Shown here one piece after another: positions 51,529-59,481 of a stretch of 64,000 bases of DNA (its first letter is position 1; every line of letters starts with the position of its first letter). The notes beneath the pieces were generated by a model. That model saw nothing but the letters and a program-made list of their open reading frames with translations, was not told the origin of the DNA and made no database searches. The stretch covers positions 87,661-151,660 of IMG/VR virus record IMGVR_UViG_3300032087_002150. One strand, written 5' to 3'. A program made the position numbers and the translations under genes. Source of the DNA: a virus.

Positions 51529-52578
51529 TTATCCCTTATTTTTCGGAGGAACTTCGTCGACTGGTGAAATAAAGTTCACGATACCGTCAATCTTATCCTT
51601 CACGAACTTCAATCCTTCTAAAGGTGCATAGGTGCCGACATCTTCCGCAAGTGCTGGCAAACTGCCATCATACATACCGTTTGATTTTTCTTTGATGACT
51701 TCTTCAAGCATAGTCTTCACGCTCAGAGCAGTTGCGCCATTCACCACTCGCCATGGATAGTTGTTTCTTTCATTATCCAAGTGATATACGATATCATCGT
51801 TATCACCATCCGCGGCATCGCCTTGTTGCTCGCGAACTTGGTCGCCGCCAATCGTATAGGTGATTGTACCATAGAACCAAGCGACCTGATCACTGTAAAG
51901 AGGAACAGTGCCTCCTGGTTCTTTAAAAGTTCCGCAGACTATTTGAGCAGGAACTGCTACATCTTGCTTCCAAACATATCCAAGGTCCCAATCTTGATCT
52001 CCCCAACCCGAAGCGAGAGATCCAGTGCTCGGTTTAGTTAATGGAGTTCTTCCTGGCAGTCTAACATCGTCATCACCAAACTCTGGTTCATACCAAAATT
52101 GTGGGATGTAAACTGGCAAAGATCCTGGTGTGAGTCCACCATTACCAACTTGTTGATACAAATACTTTTGAGTTCCCGAATAGTTTACTTGGTGAAACTC
52201 ATCGTTGTACATGTGATCACCTGGCTTACCACCCTGCTCTTTCCAGTATTCAGGCAACTCCATTTCGCCGTGTACATACAACATACCTGTGCCATATGTA
52301 AGGTGATCTATGTCGGGAACTTCTTCGGTCAACGAGACCCAACCATCTGCTCTATCGTGATGGACTGGACGCATGTCATTGTAAGGGTGTTTACCGAACG
52401 AGTTTAGATTACCTGTCCTCTCGAAGTCTCGAACGCTGTATCGACCAATGTTTGATAAGTTTTCAATCAACCATTGCTTGATTCTTTCTGCGTGTGCTTT
52501 TTCAAGGTCACGAAGTCCAATCCTATCAAAAAAGTTTTTGATGTATTGATTAATTTCGCTTAAATTAATTCGTGCCAT
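51529..52578 (-). CDS. Baseplate-region hypothetical protein (349 aa)
   Basis: 349 residues, not recognised. It has a helical N-terminus (INLSEINQYIKNFFDRIGLR), many Trp/Tyr (for example GWGDQDWDLGYVWKQDVAVP) and a hydrophobic late segment (GLKFVKDKIDGIVNFISPV). It overlaps the start-stop of the OB-fold/lysozyme gene (TAATG-type) and precedes the amidase gene, so it is likely part of the hub or spike complex. Confidence 0.55.
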   Translation of the reverse strand: MARINLSEINQYIKNFFDRIGLRDLEKAHAERIKQWLIENLSNIGRYSVRDFERTGNLNSFGKHPYNDMRPVHHDRADGWVSLTEEVPDIDHLTYGTGMLYVHGEMELPEYWKEQGGKPGDHMYNDEFHQVNYSGTQKYLYQQVGNGGLTPGSLPVYIPQFWYEPEFGDDDVRLPGRTPLTKPSTGSLASGWGDQDWDLGYVWKQDVAVPAQIVCGTFKEPGGTVPLYSDQVAWFYGTITYTIGGDQVREQQGDAADGDNDDIVYHLDNERNNYPWRVVNGATALSVKTMLEEVIKEKSNGMYDGSLPALAEDVGTYAPLEGLKFVKDKIDGIVNFISPVDEVPPKNKG

Positions 52579-53477
52579 TACCTTGCTCCAAGACCACCAT
52601 AAATTGCCTTCGCCTTACCTTCTGCTGATGATTTACTACAAGCAGTTTTAGGATCAACATAATACTTCACAAGTTGTGCGACCTGTCCATTACCTTTCTC
52701 TTCAATACCGTCAACCTTCGCGCCAAACAAGTTGCCTTCAATCTCGCGCGCACGAAGCAACTTGGACATCGCATTAGAACGAGCAGTTTTAAGTTCGTGA
52801 AGAACATAAAGCAACTGTCCTTCAAAGTCTGTTGAATCTCTAGCAGGTGCCAATCTGCGTATGTATGCGTAGAAACGATAGTATCTAGGCGTGTTGGGTT
52901 GCCATCCAGCAATGCCGATACCATTACTCACGTTGGTGGGATCAAGTCCACTAATTTCTTGTAGCACTCCAGTAATTGAAGATGCTTGTTTTGCATTAAA
53001 TCCATTGTCTATAAAATAACGAGCAACATCTCCTGCTGGTTTACTGCTAGTTGTTAATATTGGATCAATCGCCTCAGCATTAGATTGTTTAAATTCATAA
53101 CTGAATGGGTTGGTCGCCATATCCTCGCGTTTTGACGCCTGAACCGTAGTTGGAAATTCAATACGAGGTAAAGAACCAAGCACCAACGGTAATTGTGAAG
53201 TTGCGCCATCTAGGAAGAATCCAAATACTAAAGCACCAGGAAGTATCTGAGAACTTGTACCGAGACCAGAAACACCATAAGTATCTCCTGGGTTCATAAC
53301 CTGCGCCCAAGGCAAGTCTCTTTGTGGGATACCAGTTTTATCTGTTGTATCTGCGTGAAGACCGTGTATGCGAATCTGTACTCTACCTTCCAATCCATAT
53401 GGAGGAGTGTTGTCGATTACGTTAGCAACGAACCAACGAACATCGTCACCGTAGTATTCCTGATTAAATGTTCTCAC
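52578..53477 (-). CDS. gp5-like hub protein: OB-fold plus tail-lysozyme domain
   Basis: 299 residues. Residues 1-105 form a gp5-type OB-fold: LEGRVQIRIHGLHADTTDK, IPQRDLPWAQVMNPGDTYGV and LPLVLGSLPRIEFPT. Residues about 145-299 resemble the phage tail lysozyme domain: ARYFIDNGFNAKQASSITGV, LQEISGLDPTNVSNGIGIAG and WQPNTP. In related enzymes a Glu directly precedes SG-DP; here it is Ile with Glu174 one place earlier, so catalysis is uncertain. There is no C-terminal beta-helix, which is in 47660..50044. It overlaps the hub gene by 4 nt. Confidence 0.75.
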   Translation of the reverse strand: MRTFNQEYYGDDVRWFVANVIDNTPPYGLEGRVQIRIHGLHADTTDKTGIPQRDLPWAQVMNPGDTYGVSGLGTSSQILPGALVFGFFLDGATSQLPLVLGSLPRIEFPTTVQASKREDMATNPFSYEFKQSNAEAIDPILTTSSKPAGDVARYFIDNGFNAKQASSITGVLQEISGLDPTNVSNGIGIAGWQPNTPRYYRFYAYIRRLAPARDSTDFEGQLLYVLHELKTARSNAMSKLLRAREIEGNLFGAKVDGIEEKGNGQVAQLVKYYVDPKTACSKSSAEGKAKAIYGGLGAR

Positions 53478-54859
53478 TTAGGAGTGCCTCCGTCATAATC
53501 GGCAACCTTTGTTACTGAGGCAACCACTTCGTGCTTTGTCGAATAGAACGCATTTCTAACTTTATGCACTAAGAAAGTACCTGATAAGTCTTTATTAAAT
53601 TCTTCGTCGCCAGCATCTTCTACGTTTGTGTTCTTGAAATTAATTTTAACAAGGTCGCCAACGGTAACACCAGAAGCACCTTCAGATAATGTTTGCCAAA
53701 AAGAGACACCAGGAAATTTTAAGTCCATCATATTTTTGTTAAACATGCTCTTTACTGCATAATGCCTTAACTTATTCAGTGCTTCTGACTCGTCGAATAC
53801 ATCGTGATAACTATTTCTATATCCATAAGTTCCATAAGAAGTTACGATGTTTATAAAACGCGAGTCAAACTGATCCATAGTTTTCGTTTCGTTCTCGATA
53901 GTCAATGTTTGTTTGTCATCGAAAACATTTTGTTCTCCCTCTGACATCATCCCATATGCTTTCATTTTCTCCAGCAACTTAGTGATGTCGTATCTTCTAG
54001 TAAACCTTTGACTGCTGAACACATCATAAGAACTTAGATTGGCACCGAGAGCACCTTCTTGTATCATTTTTAACGTATCTTGTATGTTTTCCATTAGCAA
54101 GTCTTTTACTTGGAATTTCTGCTTATCCAAGGAACCGCCACCAGTTTCCGAAGCTCGACTTTGTGAATACAGTAGAGGTTGATCGGCGTTCCAAACCTCT
54201 TTATTAAACATATATTCAATGTTACCAAATCGCATCACATCTTTACCATCATTTAATTGCTGATCGTACAATGTACAGTATGCGTAAAAGGGTGCCCCAA
54301 TACTCGTAGTTGCCCTGTCGATTAACCAATCAACAGTTTCTAGAGGTGTAATGTATGGTATGACTACTGTAACTGGTTCTTGTCGACTAGGTTCGCCGCC
54401 CATATAGTTTCTATCTGTACGAACATCAAGGTGATTCTTCAGAACTGCTTCAGAAATATCTTCTAGTTTACCACTGTATGATCTAGATATCTTAATCGCT
54501 TGATCGCGATAGGCATGCGGTGATATTAAATTTAAATGATAGATTTCCGAACGCTCGCCAACTTTAACAATTTGAACTATTGAAACCACATTGAACTTAT
54601 ACTTGACTTCAATTCCCTCTAATTCAGGGATTTCAATCGTCATAGTAAGTTCTTCAGTGCCTTTTATTTTTATTTCATCAAAAACGCCAGCGTCATCTAA
54701 AATTGCAATTTGACCGGTGATGTAAGGTTTTTCAAGATCTTCGAAAAAGTTTACCTCAACAACCATTTGCTTTAATTCATAATCTTCGCCTAATCTTTCT
54801 GCGGACAACAATGCCCCAGTGATTTTATATTCTTGCTTTACATTTTGCGGTGCTGGCAT
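53474..54859 (-). CDS. Baseplate hub protein (gp27-like)
   Basis: 461 residues. The N-terminal part EYKITGALLSAERLGEDYEL, VNFFEDLEKPYITGQIAILD, YKFNVVSIVQIVKVGERSEI and LNLISPHAYRDQAIKISRSY are typical of the marine gp27-like/gpD-like hub proteins, made of tube-like barrels. It likely forms the trimer between tail tube and spike. Longer than T4 gp27 (391 aa). It overlaps the OB-fold/lysozyme gene by ATGA. Confidence 0.7.
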   Translation of the reverse strand: MPAPQNVKQEYKITGALLSAERLGEDYELKQMVVEVNFFEDLEKPYITGQIAILDDAGVFDEIKIKGTEELTMTIEIPELEGIEVKYKFNVVSIVQIVKVGERSEIYHLNLISPHAYRDQAIKISRSYSGKLEDISEAVLKNHLDVRTDRNYMGGEPSRQEPVTVVIPYITPLETVDWLIDRATTSIGAPFYAYCTLYDQQLNDGKDVMRFGNIEYMFNKEVWNADQPLLYSQSRASETGGGSLDKQKFQVKDLLMENIQDTLKMIQEGALGANLSSYDVFSSQRFTRRYDITKLLEKMKAYGMMSEGEQNVFDDKQTLTIENETKTMDQFDSRFINIVTSYGTYGYRNSYHDVFDESEALNKLRHYAVKSMFNKNMMDLKFPGVSFWQTLSEGASGVTVGDLVKINFKNTNVEDAGDEEFNKDLSGTFLVHKVRNAFYSTKHEVVASVTKVADYDGGTPK

Positions 54860-54861
54860 GA

Positions 54862-55803
54862 TTATCTTCTACTACCAGTCAGGAGAGAGTTGTACTCTGA
54901 GACAACTTGACTGATGACGTCCCGTTTCAATACCTTTATTGATCGTTGCTCATCGTTCACTTCGCGCAAACGTTGAAAATTTGAAACTGATTGTTGAGTG
55001 GTAACACTAGTCCAGTCATAAGCATGAGGAGAAGTAGGAGCATAGGTTGGTTTTATCCATTTGCCTTCAGCATCCTCATAGTGATGTGGCGCATCATACT
55101 GTTTATATGCCTGTATTATTCTCATTACTTCAAATTGTTTATCTGAAGGAGGAACGTGATCTTGCCCTTCTTGTCCAGCAACATTCTGATTGTTCATAAT
55201 TAACTTAGCAGAGAACTCTGATGTGGTGATCAAGTTGGAAGTCAATATACCAGTTTGTCCAAGGTCTAAGTTGGGGTTAGTATTAACTGTTGTAGTAGCA
55301 GCAACGTTTATTGCACTTCCTATATTAAAGTCTAATGTTATCTGACCAAGATCATAATCAATTTTTATGATTTGCCCTGCGAGTTTATTTTCCCTCAACC
55401 AGACATAACTACCAAGTTTAAAAGTCGGAGAAGAAGATAGTGGTTTGTATACACCCAAAGAGTTGCTCAACGCTTCGCCAGAAACTCTAAAAGTAAAATG
55501 CGGATAATATTGTTGCGCGCGAAGATACAGTTGAGAGTTGTCTATCGGCCATCCTTGCTCTTTCAACTTATCGTTTAACAACCAGAAAGTCCAGTAGTAA
55601 TCAGTCGTGCCATAAATCTTATATGAAACGTGATCTGGTCTTTCCCCATTTTGAATTTGATAGTTCTGATAAAATGTACCATACTCTTTAACTTGATCAA
55701 GAGCATCAATGTATACAGTTAAATTTTGAAAGTTTACCTTACTTTCTTCGTTACCAAATTTATATTCCACCAAGGGGAATTGTCTGAAGTAGTTTGTAGT
55801 CAT
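54862..55803 (-). CDS. gp53: gp53 baseplate wedge protein
   Basis: 313 residues. YKIYGTTDYYWTFWLLNDKL and SQLYLRAQQYYPHFTF are the hallmark of gp53 (LysM-like wedge protein that clamps gp25 and gp6). The mid part with VWLRENKLAGQIIKIDYDLG is an OB/LysM-like insert; the C-terminus RSIKVLKRDVISQVVSEYNS is also typical. T4 gp53 is 196 residues; marine versions are longer. Confidence 0.88.
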   Translation of the reverse strand: MTTNYFRQFPLVEYKFGNEESKVNFQNLTVYIDALDQVKEYGTFYQNYQIQNGERPDHVSYKIYGTTDYYWTFWLLNDKLKEQGWPIDNSQLYLRAQQYYPHFTFRVSGEALSNSLGVYKPLSSSPTFKLGSYVWLRENKLAGQIIKIDYDLGQITLDFNIGSAINVAATTTVNTNPNLDLGQTGILTSNLITTSEFSAKLIMNNQNVAGQEGQDHVPPSDKQFEVMRIIQAYKQYDAPHHYEDAEGKWIKPTYAPTSPHAYDWTSVTTQQSVSNFQRLREVNDEQRSIKVLKRDVISQVVSEYNSLLTGSRR

Positions 55804-55806
55804 TTA

Positions 55807-56550
55807 TCAGTACCCCGCCAGAACATCTTCTTGAGAGATAGTTCTGGATTCAGTGAATGTTAAGTTTAAGTCTGTTTCAGCAAAGGTGCCAGTACCGCCT
55901 CCTTCCTGAAGCATAGTTTGTCCAGTCGGGTTATATGAAACCTGAAGTGCTTCTAGATAAGCAGGAACTGTTTTAGGGGCATTTTCAATTCTTTCCCCCT
56001 CGTAAAACATTTCAATTTCATATCTGTTCGGAAATCTGTAACCCAAAGAAGTTCCTTCATTTCCTCCTGCGAGCAAGGTGGGATACATTTGCGTACGAAA
56101 CTCTTTAATAATATCTTTGATGTTGTTTGCTTCTTGCTGCGAAGTCGGTATCAACTTAAAGTTGTATTGAAAAGATCTAAGACTAACCTGTTTGAACAGC
56201 GCACGTGTATTTGGGTTTGGTGATGTTTTGTTTCTTAATTGTGCCGCTACTCCTGTTCCACCAGGACCCATTCTTCTAGCAAGTTCAGCAACGGCAACAT
56301 TACCACTTTGCTTTAGAGTTTCTAGATAACCTTGTTCTTCTACTGCATTACCATCAGCTGATGCTGAAAAAGCAGCAGCGCCTGCTGCTCCCAGTCCCAT
56401 ATTTTCATATTCCATTTTATCAGCAAATAAAACTCCTGCTGGCAAATATAATTCTATGGTCTCGCCTGCTGGTCCATCGGTTTCGTCTACTGGGGTGAAC
56501 CGAACCAAACCAGGATATCCGCGATCTGCTACTGGAAATTTGTACGCCAT
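55807..56550 (-). CDS. gp48: gp48 baseplate tail-tube cap
   Basis: 247 residues. NPNTRALFKQVSLRSFQYNF, KLIPTSQQEANNIKDIIKEF, RTQMYPTLLAGG and FPNRYEIEMFYEG identify gp48, the tube-fold protein that caps the hub and starts tube polymerisation. The middle LGAAGAAAFSASADG is low complexity. Promoter TATAAATA lies 42 nt upstream. Overlaps nothing; gp53 follows after 3 nt. Confidence 0.9.
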   Translation of the reverse strand: MAYKFPVADRGYPGLVRFTPVDETDGPAGETIELYLPAGVLFADKMEYENMGLGAAGAAAFSASADGNAVEEQGYLETLKQSGNVAVAELARRMGPGGTGVAAQLRNKTSPNPNTRALFKQVSLRSFQYNFKLIPTSQQEANNIKDIIKEFRTQMYPTLLAGGNEGTSLGYRFPNRYEIEMFYEGERIENAPKTVPAYLEALQVSYNPTGQTMLQEGGGTGTFAETDLNLTFTESRTISQEDVLAGY

Positions 56551-56565
56551 GTAACCTTACTCTTT

Positions 56566-56573
56566 GCTAAATA
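56566..56573 (+). promoter_or_regulatory. Possible weak late promoter (GCTAAATA) for gp4
   Basis: Plus-strand GCTAAATA, 31 nt before the gp4 ATG. It is the closest match to the late octamer on that strand; no other promoter is visible. Confidence 0.35.
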
Positions 56574-56592
56574 TGGTTGTTATTATTTCAGT

Positions 56593-56600
56593 TATTTATA
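56593..56600 (-). promoter_or_regulatory. Late promoter octamer TATAAATA before gp48
   Basis: Exact octamer on the minus strand, only 4 bp from the gp4 start on the other strand. Transcripts of gp48 and gp4 would overlap at their 5' ends. Confidence 0.8.
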
Positions 56601-56604
56601 TACA

Positions 56605-57108
56605 ATGCCAAGAACTTATAAAGGCAAATACACTGTAAAACATCGTAGCAAGTATAAGGGCAACCCCGAGGAGGTCGTGTACAGATCTCATTGGGAAAAA
56701 TCTGTTATGCAGTGGTTGGACAACAACTCAGAAGTTGCGCAGTGGAACAGCGAAGATTTTATCATCCCATACTATTACGATGTGGACAAGAAGTGGCATA
56801 AATACCACATGGACTTCTGGATTAAGTTTAAGAGTGGGAACGTATTACTTGTAGAAGTGAAACCAAAAAAGCAAACTCAACCGCCGAAGTCAAAGAATCC
56901 TCGCTCCAAACGCTCTCTCAACGAAGCATTCACCTACATCAAAAATCGTAACAAGTGGGAGGCAGCGCAACAGATCGCTTTGGATAATGGTTACAAGTTT
57001 GCGATATGGACTGAAGATGAGTTGACCAAAATGAAGATACTCAACAAAACTCCTGGCAAACTAAAGAAACTAAAACCTCTCGCTCCATTTAAGAAAAAGA
57101 AGAATTAG
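56605..57108 (+). CDS. gp4: gp4 head completion protein
   Basis: 167 residues, one of only two plus-strand genes. EEVVYRSHWEKSVMQWLDNN, WNSEDFIIPYYYDVDKKWHK, YHMDFWIKFKSGNVLLVEVK and PKKQTQPPKSKN match the T4 gp4/gp50 head completion protein, a TnsA/endonuclease-like fold with a D-x(n)-E-V-K core (D94-type region). It works on packaged heads before tail joining. The basic C-terminus PGKLKKLKPLAPFKKKKN may bind DNA. No Shine-Dalgarno is visible. The stop codon overlaps that of the convergent tape-measure-like gene. Confidence 0.88.
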   Translation: MPRTYKGKYTVKHRSKYKGNPEEVVYRSHWEKSVMQWLDNNSEVAQWNSEDFIIPYYYDVDKKWHKYHMDFWIKFKSGNVLLVEVKPKKQTQPPKSKNPRSKRSLNEAFTYIKNRNKWEAAQQIALDNGYKFAIWTEDELTKMKILNKTPGKLKKLKPLAPFKKKKN

Positions 57109-59249
57109 ATTCTCCTTCCTCTATATGCTCCACGATGAGTTCTATCGCTCTTATCAGTTGGAGAAGGCATTGGACCAGCATTAATATTATTGTTGGTGAC
57201 ACTGTTACTTGTGTTACTTGGAGCATTAACAAGGGTTGCTGCTGCTTGCGCCGCATCTTCTTTTGCTCTTGCTGCCTTTTCGGTTTCCATACTTAAAACA
57301 TTGTCGCGAGCGATTGCCTCACCGCCACCAACATCATCGCCGAATCCAAAGAAACCTTTTACCTTGCCGAGCAGATTTGTAGCATCTTCTTTTAACTCGT
57401 CTGTTGCTGGCGCAAAGAAGTTATTGATTTTTTCTGCGATACTTTTTTCGTTTTCCCTGAGGAAGTCTTTCACTTGAGTTGGAGTGGCACCTGCATCAAT
57501 CATACGGCGAACCTTACCCATTACGATAGGACCAACCTCAAACTCTTCAAGGGAGTCCTCTAGTTCCTTGAACTCGTCAGTGGCAAGGTTATCAATCGAT
57601 TTATAGGTATCGAAACGCACCTTACCCTTACCTGTCATGTCATCGAATGAGGCGGTAACTCCTGTTTGAGTGGTAATATTTTCTGTTTGTCCAAGTTCGT
57701 TTACAACTTGTTGGTCCACGCTCTCTTTTGCATATGAGAATATGCTATCGTCCTCAATACCAGAAGCATTATCCGCAAATGTTTTCTGATAGTCATCTCC
57801 AGAAGATTCAGTAGTCACCGAAGTTTTACCTGCAAGCTGGGTAGTGCCTTCGTCAGGACGGAAAGGATAGAACGGACCAAACCCAACTGGACCGATAAAC
57901 GGAACATCAAACTCTACACGAGGAATACCTATCTCGGCGAACATATTCGTTAAAGTTTGTTGTATACCAGAAAAGTTAAACAGTCCAGCAAACCAATCTT
58001 TTAGAGAGCGGAGACCTTCTATCATCGGGTCCATCCACCAACTGTTTATTGACGCGATCTCGTCAATTAACGGATCAAACGCATTCATCGTACCGAACTC
58101 GAACGCACCTCCTTCTTCAGTTGGCATTTCACCCGTTGCTCTAGGAGCAGGTCCATCGCCAATAACCAATCCCCTCTTGCCAGTTTCTGGATTAACTTTA
58201 GTTGGAGCAGCAGGTGCGCTACCAATTACGCGACCACGCTTGCCAGGAACCTTTTGAGTTTGAGCATCTTGCTCTGCTCTAGATTCCTCATTTGCCATCG
58301 CAATTGCTTGACGCGGAGTGAAACCAAGGTCGGTAAATTTCTCTACTTGTTCTTTTGTCACTCCTTCATCGGCAATGTCAGGGTTGTCGCTTCTTTCAGG
58401 AACGTCACTTTCTAGGTCTTCAGGACCACCACGTTTGGCATCAGGAGGTGCTTCTGGTTCCTCGTCATCATCACCGCCGAACCAATTTAACGGATTAAGA
58501 TATTTTATCGCGTTCGATGCCCATTCTGTTAAACCATCCCAAAACTCTGAAAGAGCATTTTTCATACCATCAAGTGCTTCTGAGAAAGAGAATTCTGGGA
58601 AGAACTTTTTAATTGCTAGGAATGCTACTCCGATCGCAGCAGCAATGGCAAGTATAGGCAGGAGGATAGGAGCAAGAGCAGCAACTATTGGCGCCAGCAT
58701 GGCCATGAGAGCACTAAACATAGCAGTGATAGCAGGGACCACTGTTGTCATCACGAATCCAGCAACAGCACTTATCCCAGAGAATAACATACTACCCAAA
58801 GACAGCATACCAGTTTTTAGCAAACCAAGAACTTTAACAGTCTTACCTGCCCACATACCTGCTGTGTTAGTGAAGTCCTCTATTGCGGAAAAGATGCCTC
58901 CGAATAGATCTTCTTCTTGACCTTTCAAGAAACCAGATTTAAATTCTGTTTTTAATTTTTCAGTTCTTGATGGTTTGTCGTCACCGTCACCACCATCTTT
59001 CTCATCGCGACCTTTTAGTTTTTCGCGAGTGTCAGCATCTTTTTTCTCTTTTTCGTAGATACTCTTATCAGCATTGATTAGGTCAGCAAATCCTTGCGTC
59101 AACGCAGCGGGAACGGTGTTCATGAACGTGAGTAATACCTCTGACAACTGACTCAGATTATCGTTGATCTCAAAATTAGATTCTAAAGTAAGTTCTGAAA
59201 AAGTGTTCAGTTCTTTTAGTTCTGCTACGACTGACTCTAAAGATGCCAT
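57105..59249 (-). CDS. Tape-measure-like tail protein (714 aa)
   Basis: 714 residues. Helical N-terminus (SLESVVAELKELNTFSELTL), a charged segment (65-110), then a long hydrophobic, Ala-rich region (about 138-214, e.g. LGLLKTGMLSLGSMLFSGIS, AMLAPIVAALAPILLPIL) with two to three membrane-type helices, a disordered Pro/Glu part and a helical C-terminus. This layout and its place directly after gp26 and its frameshift ORF fit a tape measure, the T4 gp29 role. No T4 gp29 similarity is obvious. At about 1.5 Angstrom per residue it would measure a tail of T4-like length. Confidence 0.6.
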   Translation of the reverse strand: MASLESVVAELKELNTFSELTLESNFEINDNLSQLSEVLLTFMNTVPAALTQGFADLINADKSIYEKEKKDADTREKLKGRDEKDGGDGDDKPSRTEKLKTEFKSGFLKGQEEDLFGGIFSAIEDFTNTAGMWAGKTVKVLGLLKTGMLSLGSMLFSGISAVAGFVMTTVVPAITAMFSALMAMLAPIVAALAPILLPILAIAAAIGVAFLAIKKFFPEFSFSEALDGMKNALSEFWDGLTEWASNAIKYLNPLNWFGGDDDEEPEAPPDAKRGGPEDLESDVPERSDNPDIADEGVTKEQVEKFTDLGFTPRQAIAMANEESRAEQDAQTQKVPGKRGRVIGSAPAAPTKVNPETGKRGLVIGDGPAPRATGEMPTEEGGAFEFGTMNAFDPLIDEIASINSWWMDPMIEGLRSLKDWFAGLFNFSGIQQTLTNMFAEIGIPRVEFDVPFIGPVGFGPFYPFRPDEGTTQLAGKTSVTTESSGDDYQKTFADNASGIEDDSIFSYAKESVDQQVVNELGQTENITTQTGVTASFDDMTGKGKVRFDTYKSIDNLATDEFKELEDSLEEFEVGPIVMGKVRRMIDAGATPTQVKDFLRENEKSIAEKINNFFAPATDELKEDATNLLGKVKGFFGFGDDVGGGEAIARDNVLSMETEKAARAKEDAAQAAATLVNAPSNTSNSVTNNNINAGPMPSPTDKSDRTHRGAYRGRRI

Positions 59250-59278
59250 TTGTTATTCTCAGTTTAGGCGATATTGTT

Positions 59279-59286
59279 TATTTATA
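59279..59286 (-). promoter_or_regulatory. Late promoter octamer TATAAATA before the tape-measure-like gene
   Basis: Exact octamer directly after the stop of the frameshift ORF and 29 nt before the ATG of 57105..59249. Confidence 0.8.
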
Positions 59287-59481
59287 TCACATCCTCGCGA
59301 GTTTTCTCTGCTCTGCTTTTTCGTTTTGTTCTTTGATGTACTCAGTGAGGAGGGTTATGTAGATCTCCCTCTCCCAAGGTAACATATGCTCTAGTTCAGT
59401 TAGCGAATAATTATGATGTTGCATCAGAGCGAAGTTGGTCTTATAATGGTTTATAAGACTGTCATGAGAGAGGGTAATCAG
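59287..59481 (-). CDS. gp51-like ORF expressed by -1 frameshift from gp26
   Basis: A 64-codon open frame with no start codon near its 5' end (a TGA lies just before the slippery site and the first ATG is at codon 20). The product reads LITLSHDSLINHYKTNFALM then QHHNYSLTELEHMLPWEREI and ends in a charged helix EYIKEQNEKAEQRKLARM. The HNYS-TE-E-M-PWEREIY pattern is that of a conserved tail-assembly protein encoded after gp26 in marine T4-like phages. It is -1 relative to gp26 and begins at the slippery heptamer, giving a fusion of 303 residues. In analogy to lambda gpG/gpGT it would be a tape-measure chaperone extension. Confidence 0.75.
   Translation of the reverse strand: MITLSHDSLINHYKTNFALMQHHNYSLTELEHMLPWEREIYITLLTEYIKEQNEKAEQRKLARM
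59438..59459 (-). promoter_or_regulatory. Perfect hairpin downstream of the slippery site
   Basis: Arms GTCTTATAA and TTATAAGAC (9 bp) with a 4-nt loop, starting 21 nt after the slippery heptamer. A possible frameshift stimulator, although the spacing is longer than usual. Confidence 0.5.

Noticed and set aside
58318-58920. Plus-strand open frame of 200 codons
   Set aside because: Antisense to the tape-measure-like gene; composition is that of a complement strand and no promoter or ribosome site is present.
59164-59382. Plus-strand 72-codon frame over the gp26 to tape-measure gap
   Set aside because: The minus-strand -1 ORF explains this stretch better, with conserved-looking protein and slippery site.
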